Source: Bdellovibrionales bacterium
GTDB lineage: Bacteria > Bdellovibrionota > Bdellovibrionia > Bdellovibrionales > UBA1609
Direction of reading: 5' to 3'
NCBI GenBank assembly: GCA_022450595.1
Contig: JAKUPT010000025.1
Location: forward strand, 1-34,775
DNA: 34,775 nucleotides
The position numbers and the translations under genes are program-made. This document shows, in pieces, positions 24,706 through 30,832 of the stretch; position 1 is the stretch's first letter; every line of letters starts with the position of its first letter. The notes under the pieces were generated by a model that saw only the letters and a program-made list of their open reading frames with translations, was not told the DNA's origin and searched no databases.

Positions 24706-25101
24706 ATGGCATTGGGGGCCGGGCTTTTATACGTTTTATTAATTACCACGGCTGGTGTATTACACGCCCAAAGCTTAATATCTATTTTCAATCAAAGCTA
24801 TATTTTCTCTTATGAGGTGGAAGCCTATAAAGCCATGGCTCATATATTCACTTATTTTTTAATGATTTTTATGCCTGTGCATTTGCTTTATTTCTTTAAT
24901 GTAAAGTTACTAAAAGTAAGAGACTTAACCAGGATCACAATAGTCTTGATCTTTATTCAAGTGCTATCTGGATTTTTGTATCCCCTGTCGGTAAGTTTTT
25001 GTTTACTTGTTAAGTTTCTATCCGGGGTTAGTTTAATCATTTCAATGACTTATTTGCACATTTTAGTTTATAAAAACCTCCCTAGAATGTTTCCTGAATA
25101 G
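24706..25101 (+). CDS. Second four-helix membrane protein, possible redox partner
   Basis: A 131-residue protein whose ATG directly follows the stop codon of the preceding gene, a sign of translational coupling. Helices are at about 5-22, 44-66, 77-104 and 104-124. Histidines occur at H20 (end of helix 1), H46 and H59 (helix 2) and one near the end of helix 4 (TYLHILVYK), an arrangement that could hold one or two b-type haems. I recognise no family. The frames of the two membrane proteins differ and both are well formed, so this is not one gene broken by a frameshift. Confidence 0.7.
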   Translation: MALGAGLLYVLLITTAGVLHAQSLISIFNQSYIFSYEVEAYKAMAHIFTYFLMIFMPVHLLYFFNVKLLKVRDLTRITIVLIFIQVLSGFLYPLSVSFCLLVKFLSGVSLIISMTYLHILVYKNLPRMFPE

Positions 25102-25171
25102 CCAAAAATCCATAGACAGTTCAAATTTCAGATGCTAGTTTTTGCACTCTTAAATCAACCAACAATTCCCT

Positions 25172-25262
25172 GGAGAGGTGGCAGAGTGGTTGAATGCGCA
25201 CGCCTGGAACGCGTGTAGGCGTTAATAGCGTCTCGAGGGTTCGAATCCCTCCCTCTCCGCCA
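25172..25262 (+). tRNA. tRNA-Ser, anticodon GGA
   Basis: A 91-nt serine tRNA. The acceptor stem GGAGAGG (25172-25178) pairs with CCTCTCC (25252-25258), then discriminator G and encoded CCA. The anticodon stem CACGC/GCGTG encloses the loop CTGGAAC, giving anticodon GGA for UCC/UCU codons. The long variable arm of class II tRNAs is present, and the T arm carries GGTTCGAATCCC. The DNA beyond it looks like an accessory segment. Confidence 0.97.
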
Positions 25263-25284
25263 ATTTTGCTCCCGCAAAATTGGC
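25259..25284 (+). other. Perfect 11-bp hairpin overlapping the tRNA-Ser CCA end
   Basis: GCCAATTTTGC (25259-25269), loop TCCC and GCAAAATTGGC (25274-25284) pair perfectly. The left arm includes the discriminator base and CCA of the tRNA. No T-run follows. It could aid 3' processing or terminate transcription, or be the left part of the palindromic repeat that follows. Confidence 0.6.
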
Positions 25285-25312
25285 CCGCCGAAGCCTCGGC
25301 GTAGGCGGCCCC
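25282..25312. repeat. Dispersed palindromic repeat, copy 1
   Basis: The core reads CCGCCGAAGCCTCGGC followed by GTAGGCGGCCCC. Outer CCGCC pairs with GGCGG. Related copies are at 27816-27841 and 29921-29950, with a degraded half copy near 5458-5473. All are intergenic and at gene ends, as with REP-type elements. Confidence 0.7.
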
Positions 25313-25349
25313 AAACTTCACCATAGTCTCTACTTAAAATAACTTATTG

Positions 25350-26099
25350 TTATAAAAATTTATCCATCATAATCAAAGATATTTTCTGCACTAACTCTTT
25401 TGTGTCCATAAAATAGTTTGGATAACTCACTTCAAGTTTTTTAATGTCACCAGTATTTACTAACACTATGTTGACCTGATCATCATTCAGGTGTTTTTGC
25501 TCTAATTCTAAATATAAATTTGCAGCTTCATCAAAGTGAATGGTGCCAAATGTTTTATAAGAAATAGTTTTTTCCCGAGAGTCTAGCACTACAAGCTGAT
25601 ATTTACCTTTTCTTCCTGAAGACATTTTTTTGGCTACAGTTTTGTATACTGCTGTGTATACATTAAGATTTTCAAGTACTTTAAGTTCATGATTTAAGTG
25701 TTTTATCTTTTTAAGTAATTCGTTCTTAGAATATTTTCGATGTTTTTTAAGGATTGGTTTACCTTCAAATAAAGCAAAAACAGAACTTAGTAATGCAAAA
25801 AATTCTAACCATTTTTTGTTTCCTTGTCCTGACTTAAAGGAGCTGTTTTGTAATGTTCCAAATACTTCAACACCAGTGGCCCACATATGTTGTAACTTAG
25901 AACGCATTTGTATTTCGAGAAAAATAGTTGGTTCTTTTTTTAACTTGTAAACTAGATGAATACTTCGGTACCCATCAGATTTTGGGTTATCAATATAATC
26001 ATGTAGTGAGTTTAATCTATGTTTGGATTTTGATTTTTTGTAAAGCTCCAAAAGTTTGTAGACCTCATCTACATTGTCCATTATAGCTCTTAATCCACA
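25350..26099 (-). pseudogene. Decayed RelA/SpoT-domain gene lacking its N-terminal half
   Basis: The open frame runs from the ATG at 26081 (243 residues), but matching sequence continues upstream to about 26099: CGLRAI before MDNVDEVYKLLEL corresponds to the family's GGCRAI-x-NV-x-x-VY. A stop codon precedes this, and no further match was found. Retained parts are YIDNPKSDGYRSIHLVYKL (G-loop), FLEIQMRSKLQHMWATGVEV (catalytic Glu block) and the C-terminal region of the longer GTP-pyrophosphokinase-like family (about 350 residues). The ATP-binding arm and the Mg-binding Asp are missing, so it cannot be an active synthetase. It sits just past tRNA-Ser and may be a leftover of horizontally acquired DNA. 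Confidence 0.7.
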
Positions 26100-26331
26100 T
26101 TTAAATTTTTAAAAACAAATCTTTTTAAAAAGTTTAAATCTCTAACATATTGATTTTATTGAATACTTATTTTTTGAAGCTAAGCTGTCAAATTTTATAA
26201 TTATTCGATATTAATGCACATTAATTGAGTTGCTCTATATTTGGCTCACGATTTGTTAACTAAGCAAGATGACTAGTGATTTAGAGCTGTATGCTCGAAT
26301 TCGCCATTATCAACTCGATTTGATTGGTCAG

Positions 26332-27174
26332 TTATTTAAAGCAATTTGAGACTAGTTTAATAAAAACCCGACCTCGCTCGACCCGCCTAAACTCTGGTTT
26401 GTAAACAAGGCAAATGCGATCCTTATAAACAGGAGCATTCTTAACGATTGAAGCTGTTTTAGTTTGCAGAGAATCCACAACTCTCTTAGGAAGAATCGCA
26501 CATCCTACTCCGGCAAGCAGCAACTGTGCTATTACCTCAAGACTTGATGATTCTAAATGGTTCTTAAAAGTAATTTTCTTTTGACTCAGCTTTCTTAGAA
26601 TTTCTTGTGTTTGCAAGAGTTCAGGAGCGAGCATCAGTAATTGAGCATTGACACATTTTTTAGGAGCCCACAATGTTACAAGATCCGTACAAAGTTCTTT
26701 AATGATAAGATCATTGTGTTCTATGGGATTCACAGCAATGGCGGCGTCAATTTTGGAAGTGATCACGGCCTCAACCAGGTGTCTTGATAATCCATGATTG
26801 AGCCGAATCCTTATATCAGGATAGTTTGTCGCCAATTTAGGTAAGAACAAAGGCAAAGAGTATTGTGCTACTGCTGTATGGCAACCTAGCCGGATGAGTC
26901 CTTGAGGGAGTTCGACCTCGTCGTGAGTAGATCGAACTACTTGTTCCCAGGCATCTTTCAATCTGTCCGCTTCTTCATACAGTCGTTGTCCAGAAGGCGT
27001 AAGTTCGACCCCCTTCTTAGATCGAAAAAAGAGCTGAAGACCCAGTGCCTGTTCCATGCGTTTAACACAGTGACTTAGAGATGGTTGTGTGACCCCCAAA
27101 CGCTCGGCAGCGCGCGAAATATGGCCAGACTTTGCAATTTCAATAAAATATTCTAAATCTGTATTTGATATCAT
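26332..27174 (-). CDS. LysR-family transcriptional regulator
   Basis: A 280-residue protein. The N-terminal winged helix reads LEYFIEIAKSGHISRAAERL, then VTQPSLSHCVKRMEQALGLQ and LFFRSKKGVELTPSG, the standard LysR pattern. Residues about 90-280 form the two-lobed effector-binding domain (GLIRLGCHTAVAQ at its start, LLLAGVGCAILPKRVV near its end). The effector is unknown. It is divergent from the small secreted-protein gene at 27280, with a 105-bp AT-rich gap, the usual layout of a LysR regulator and its target. The sequence is more GC-rich in places than its neighbours, which would suit transfer. Confidence 0.92.
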   Translation of the reverse strand: MISNTDLEYFIEIAKSGHISRAAERLGVTQPSLSHCVKRMEQALGLQLFFRSKKGVELTPSGQRLYEEADRLKDAWEQVVRSTHDEVELPQGLIRLGCHTAVAQYSLPLFLPKLATNYPDIRIRLNHGLSRHLVEAVITSKIDAAIAVNPIEHNDLIIKELCTDLVTLWAPKKCVNAQLLMLAPELLQTQEILRKLSQKKITFKNHLESSSLEVIAQLLLAGVGCAILPKRVVDSLQTKTASIVKNAPVYKDRICLVYKPEFRRVERGRVFIKLVSNCFK

Positions 27175-27279
27175 TATTTTTACCTATCATATCTATTTTT
27201 ATTATTCATTATATTTATGTAGTTAAAATGGCTACTTTGTCTGTGTCTCCATAATGGGACAAAACGGGAGGAACTAAAA

Positions 27280-27744
27280 ATGAAAATAAATATTCTACTA
27301 ACACTAGCTATTGTCTTTAGCGGGTCTCTGTCATTTGCACAAGGCAATGAGGTTCTAATTTCAGAACGAAACGTTGAATTGAACGTCGACATTTCTTCAA
27401 CAAAACTGAAATGGTCGCAGGCGGACTACTCTTCTCCGATGGTTAAGGTTCTGGTGCCTGATTTGGCTGATGTGACTATTCTTAATCATCGAAATACAGG
27501 TGAAGGTGCGCCTTGTATGGCGTCCTACCAAGCGATGTCTCCAGAGGACGTTATTCAAAACAACCCCTCCGTTGAGGTAGTTCCGATGACTATAACTTTG
27601 AACAAGCTGTTAACTCCAGATTCAGCAAACGGAATCTGTCATGTCTCTCTTAAAGAATCTATTGTCGGGAAAATTAGAGGCTTTAGATTTGAACATCACG
27701 AGTCTATGGGCGTTGGCACGCGTCACATTGATGACTGTCGATAA
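27280..27744 (+). CDS. Small secreted protein of unknown function
   Basis: A 154-residue protein with GGGAGG 8 nt before its ATG and a clean signal peptide (MKINILLTLAIVFSGSLSFA, cleavage before QGNEV). The mature part has about 134 residues with three cysteines (GAPCMAS, NGICHVS, DDCR), so one disulphide is possible, and a His pair near FEHHESMGVGTRH. I recognise no family. Divergence from a LysR regulator suggests that it responds to the regulator's effector. A GC-rich hairpin follows the stop codon. Confidence 0.82.
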   Translation: MKINILLTLAIVFSGSLSFAQGNEVLISERNVELNVDISSTKLKWSQADYSSPMVKVLVPDLADVTILNHRNTGEGAPCMASYQAMSPEDVIQNNPSVEVVPMTITLNKLLTPDSANGICHVSLKESIVGKIRGFRFEHHESMGVGTRHIDDCR

Positions 27745-27750
27745 CCTAAA

Positions 27751-27783
27751 GGGCTCCCTGGATTTTCCCTGGGAGCCCCATAT
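27751..27783 (+). terminator. GC-rich hairpin after the secreted-protein gene
   Basis: GGGCTCCC (27751-27758) and GGGAGCCC (27771-27778) form a strong 8-bp stem 6 bp past the stop codon. The following sequence (CATATATTTCTTT) has only a partial U-tract, so terminator function is likely but not ideal. Confidence 0.7.
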
Positions 27784-27815
27784 ATTTCTTTGAAATCACA
27801 CATCTGCCGACCAAT

Positions 27816-27841
27816 CCGCCAAAGCTTCAGCACAGGCGGCC
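27816..27841. repeat. Dispersed palindromic repeat, copy 2
   Basis: CCGCCAAAGCTTCAGC followed by ACAGGCGGCC aligns with the copies at 25282 and 29921. It lies in the non-coding stretch between the secreted-protein terminator and the ABC-F promoter. Confidence 0.7.
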
Positions 27842-27972
27842 TTAAATTCAAACTTAGAATAGCAAAATTACCAACAGACACTTTTTTATGCTCAATCAAC
27901 CCAAAGTAAGTTTATAGCGCTGGCAAGTTGAAACTAGTTCCGTACCAAATCGAATCAAAAGTGAATTTAGAC

Positions 27973-28001
27973 TTGAGAAATCTATCATTTCGCCCGATAA
28001 T
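27973..28001 (+). promoter_or_regulatory. Promoter of the ABC-F leader
   Basis: TTGAGA (27973-27978), an exact 17-bp spacer and GATAAT (27996-28001) are close to the sigma-70-type consensus. Transcription would begin near 28008, about 14 nt before the ribosome binding site of the leader peptide. The region 27842-27972 upstream holds nothing I recognise. Confidence 0.65.
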
Positions 28002-28032
28002 GAATATATCAATACCTAACCGGAGAGCTTTG

Positions 28033-28077
28033 ATGAACAATACATCTATAAATTATATTAAAAGGAGCAGAGGTTAG
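28033..28077 (+). CDS. 14-codon leader peptide of the ABC-F gene
   Basis: GGAGAG (28022-28027) precedes an ATG by 5 nt and opens the frame MNNTSINYIKRSRG followed by TAG. The last codons and the stop lie inside the left arm of the antiterminator pairing. Position, size and the structures around it are those of a sensor peptide on which a drug-inhibited ribosome would pause. Confidence 0.65.
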   Translation: MNNTSINYIKRSRG

Positions 28078-28135
28078 GTCCATTCATAAATTTTAATTTT
28101 GTCTTATAAAACCTAGGCTCTGTCCTGGGTTTTTT
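28064..28135 (+). promoter_or_regulatory. Transcription attenuator: antiterminator and mutually exclusive intrinsic terminator
   Basis: The terminator is AAAACCTAGG (28108-28117), loop CTCTGT and CCTGGGTTTT (28124-28133) with one G-T pair, then a T-run. The antiterminator pairs 28064-28078 (GGA, CAGAG, TAGG segments) with 28112-28125 (CCTA, CTCTG, TCC): 12 Watson-Crick pairs, one G-T pair, one mismatch and one bulge. Both use 28112-28117, so only one can form. A ribosome finishing the leader at 28077 covers the left arm and lets the terminator form; one stalled near the start leaves it free and lets RNA polymerase through. Ribosome-mediated attenuation of this kind is known for other ABC-F resistance genes. 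Confidence 0.7.
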
Positions 28136-28172
28136 AGTTTTTATTCCCTTTAACAATAACAAGGAGATCAAC

Positions 28173-28316
28173 ATGAACAATTCTATCTCAACCAATTTCT
28201 GTTTTGGAAAACCAAAAACAACTGTTGAGAGGAGTTTGAATTTATGTTGTTGGTTAAGGGCGATAAAATCACATTTAAATATGAATCACAAACCCACGAA
28301 CTACTTACAGGAGTGA
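28173..28316 (+). CDS. Possible second leader ORF overlapping the ABC-F start
   Basis: AAGGAG lies 6 nt before an ATG at 28173 that opens a 47-codon frame beginning MNNSISTNFCFGKPKTTVE, similar in its first residues to the upstream leader (MNNTSIN). It runs 73 nt into the ABC-F gene in another frame and ends at 28316. Its excellent ribosome binding site suggests that it is translated. It could add a translational layer, by uncovering or competing with the ABC-F ribosome binding site, or be a chance frame. The peptide itself has no recognisable function. Confidence 0.4.
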   Translation: MNNSISTNFCFGKPKTTVERSLNLCCWLRAIKSHLNMNHKPTNYLQE

Positions 28317-29920
28317 GTTTTAGTGTCGACAATCATTCACGTATAGGTGTAGTTGGTAAAAACGGATCCGGTAAATCAACTCTATTAAAGATTTTGCTGG
28401 GAGAGTTACGGCCAATTACGGGTCATCTTCAGGCTTCGTCAGAGTTAAGTGTTGGGTACTTAAGGCAAGTGCAACCACAAGATGAGGGCTTAACGGTGCT
28501 TAACTATGTTTGGAGTACAAGACCAAAACTTCAAGCAATCAAAAAGACATTGTTAGTGGCTGAAAGCAACCCGGAACATCAAGATTGGTCTGTTTTTGCA
28601 GAATATGAAGAGAGTGGGGGATATGACTTTGAAGTTTCAATTGAAAAAAACTTAGCTCAGCTTGGGCTCGATTCGAGTTTTCTTCAGCGAAACGTTCAAT
28701 CATTAAGTGGTGGGGAGAAGACCAAGGTAGGACTTTTAAGAATTCTAGTTACAAATCCTTCGCTTTTACTTCTTGATGAGCCCACAAACAATTTAGACAT
28801 GGATTCCATTGAATGGCTGAAGGGGTATCTAGAAGCGACCTCCTTACCTTTTATTCTGGTCAGCCATGATCGTAGGCTTCTCAATGAGAGTGTTAGTGAA
28901 ATTTGGGAGATTGAAAAAGGCGAGCTCAAAATCTATTCTGGAGACTATAACTTTTTTAACAAGGCAAAAGATCAAAAGTATAAATCTGATCTTGAACAGT
29001 TTAAGCAGCAACAAAATAAAATAGGTCAACTACAATCAGCAGCCTCTGTAAGACGAGTGGACGCCCACAGGATGCAGAACTTTAAACCCACTCGCTCAAT
29101 TAAAAACAATGGAGGCTTATGTAAAAAAGATGAAGGTTCTGGTTCTGCTCAAGCCAACCCGGCAAAACAGATGAGGGCTGCTAAAGCAGTAGAGAAGCGC
29201 ATCCAACTTATGATTGATCGAGAAGAGGCAAAAAAGCCTTGGATAGAAAAAAAGCGCAAGATGGATCTTCCAGTAATTAATCCCTGTAAAAGTAAAACTG
29301 TGGTGAAGGTGAAGGAGCTAAGTCTTTATTATGACAACAAGATCCTTTTCTCCAATGTGACTTTTGCCGTTGAAAGGGGGCAGAGGTTAGCAATTGTAGG
29401 AAGTAATGGCAGCGGCAAAACCTCTTTAATTCAAACTTTGAATAGTGAAATCCAACATGATGGCGGAGATTACAAATGGTCACCCACTGTTGAAAAAAGT
29501 GTCTTTTATCAAGAAAACACAGATTTAAGAGATGATATGACTGTCTTAGATTCTGTCTGGAACCCAGAGGTTGTTGAGCAAAGTGTTGCTAGAACAATTT
29601 TAGGTAGCCTTGGCATAGGGGAAAACCTCATTGGCAGAAAAATAGCTCAGTTAAGTCCTGGTGAAAAAGTTAAAGTTGCTCTAGCAAAGTCAGTCCTTTC
29701 TGGGGCTAACACCTTGGTTCTGGATGAACCGACTAATCATTTAGAAATTCAAGGTCGAGAGATGCTAGAGGGGGCACTTCAAGATTATGGAGGCACTTTG
29801 ATTTTTGCATCTCATGATGTTTCGTTTATTGAGAAAGTCTCAACACGAGTTTTTGATCTCTCTTTGAACCAAGAGTTTGATTCTTTTGAGGAGTGGTATG
29901 ATGTGAAAAACTTCACATAG
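28244..29920 (+). CDS. ABC-F family ATPase, probable antibiotic-resistance ribosome-protection protein
   Basis: A 558-residue protein with GAGAGGAG 9 nt before its ATG. It has two ABC ATPase domains and no membrane spans. Domain 1 has Walker A GKNGSGKST (38-46), signature LSGGEK (154-159), Walker B LLLLDEPTNNLD (174-185) and SHD (207-209). Domain 2 has GSNGSGKTS (386-394), LSPGEK (470-475) and TLVLDEPTNHLE (490-501). The charged linker of about 240-345 is the P-site tRNA-interacting motif that reaches into the ribosome. Resistance ABC-Fs enter the E site and dislodge drugs from the peptidyl transferase centre or exit tunnel. The inducible attenuator upstream argues for resistance rather than a housekeeping role such as EttA or Uup. 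The drug class cannot be told from sequence. Confidence 0.88.
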   Translation: MLLVKGDKITFKYESQTHELLTGVSFSVDNHSRIGVVGKNGSGKSTLLKILLGELRPITGHLQASSELSVGYLRQVQPQDEGLTVLNYVWSTRPKLQAIKKTLLVAESNPEHQDWSVFAEYEESGGYDFEVSIEKNLAQLGLDSSFLQRNVQSLSGGEKTKVGLLRILVTNPSLLLLDEPTNNLDMDSIEWLKGYLEATSLPFILVSHDRRLLNESVSEIWEIEKGELKIYSGDYNFFNKAKDQKYKSDLEQFKQQQNKIGQLQSAASVRRVDAHRMQNFKPTRSIKNNGGLCKKDEGSGSAQANPAKQMRAAKAVEKRIQLMIDREEAKKPWIEKKRKMDLPVINPCKSKTVVKVKELSLYYDNKILFSNVTFAVERGQRLAIVGSNGSGKTSLIQTLNSEIQHDGGDYKWSPTVEKSVFYQENTDLRDDMTVLDSVWNPEVVEQSVARTILGSLGIGENLIGRKIAQLSPGEKVKVALAKSVLSGANTLVLDEPTNHLEIQGREMLEGALQDYGGTLIFASHDVSFIEKVSTRVFDLSLNQEFDSFEEWYDVKNFT

Positions 29921-29950
29921 GGCACGTCGAAGCTTAAGTGAAGGCGGCCC
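29921..29950. repeat. Dispersed palindromic repeat, copy 3
   Basis: GGCACGTCGAAGCTTAAG followed by TGAAGGCGGCCC is the third copy of the repeat, starting right after the ABC-F stop codon. It matches copies 1 and 2 in the GAAGCTT and AGGCGGCC parts. Confidence 0.65.
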
Positions 29951-30019
29951 CTAAAATCACTTAAATAATATAGTGCAGACTCACTTTTAATAATCATCGA
30001 AATAAACTAATTTCTTTTT

Positions 30020-30655
30020 ATGGAAAACATTGAGCTTTGGAAAGAACAGTTTGAAAATTACCTAAGAGAACACCCCACATCAGATGGCTCACACGACATC
30101 AGTCACTTTCAAAGAGTGTGGAGTGTAGCCAATAAATTATCAAAGGGCTCTGAGGACAAACTCACCTTACTCGCTGCTTGTTACTTTCACGATATCGTAA
30201 GCTATCCTAAAAATGACCCTAGACGGTCCCGTTCATCCCTGGATGCTGCTGAAAAAGCGACATCGATTCTTTCAAGTCTAGGCTTTCCAGAAGAGAAGTT
30301 AAAAAATGTAAAGCATTGTATAGAAGCTCACTCTTATTCAGCCAACATTCCAACAAAAACGCCCGAAGCAGAAATCGTTCAAGATGCAGACAGAATGGAG
30401 GCTCTTGGAGCGATTGGGTTGGCGCGAACTTTTTACGTGGCTGGATCTATGGGGTTAAAGCTTTTTTCAACCGAGGATCCATTTGCTGAGCAAAGGAACT
30501 TAGATGACAAGAAGTATGCTATAGATCACTTTTATGAAAAACTCCTAAAACTGCCATCAACTATGAAAACCCAAAAAGGCAAAGTGGAGGCAGAGAGAAG
30601 AGCAAAAGTGCTAAAAGCTTTTTTAGAGGATTTAAGGGCTGAATTAGTAACCTGA
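30020..30655 (+). CDS. HD-domain metal-dependent phosphohydrolase (YedJ-like)
   Basis: A 211-residue soluble protein. The HD motifs are complete: HDISHFQRVW (first His and partner), AACYFHDIV (the HD pair), EAHSYS, and QDADRMEALGAIGLAR (final Asp). The length and the LDAAEKATSILSSLGFPEEKL segment match the YedJ/predicted-hydrolase branch of the HD superfamily. The substrate is unknown, probably a nucleotide or phosphate ester. There is no ribosome binding site before the ATG. It does not seem to be part of an operon. Confidence 0.88.
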   Translation: MENIELWKEQFENYLREHPTSDGSHDISHFQRVWSVANKLSKGSEDKLTLLAACYFHDIVSYPKNDPRRSRSSLDAAEKATSILSSLGFPEEKLKNVKHCIEAHSYSANIPTKTPEAEIVQDADRMEALGAIGLARTFYVAGSMGLKLFSTEDPFAEQRNLDDKKYAIDHFYEKLLKLPSTMKTQKGKVEAERRAKVLKAFLEDLRAELVT

Positions 30656-30832
30656 CAGCCTCTCAATACATATAAAAATGCCACTCTTATATTAATTTGT
30701 TAACAAATTATGATTAAAACTAGTCATTTTCTAAAAATATCTACTCAACAAATATATTAAAATAAAGCTCATTAAAAATTAAATTTATTTATTTTTTTAT
30801 ACGTAATAAAATAACGATTTGGAGAAAAAGGT

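Noticed and set aside
24229-25101. The two membrane proteins as one gene split by a frameshift
   Set aside because: Each has a complete four-helix pattern, and the second ATG directly follows the first stop codon, as in coupled genes.
25121-25324. Minus-strand frame across the tRNA-Ser gene containing GGEGGIRTLE
   Set aside because: It is the antisense of the tRNA itself. This is a well-known false protein arising from serine tRNA genes.
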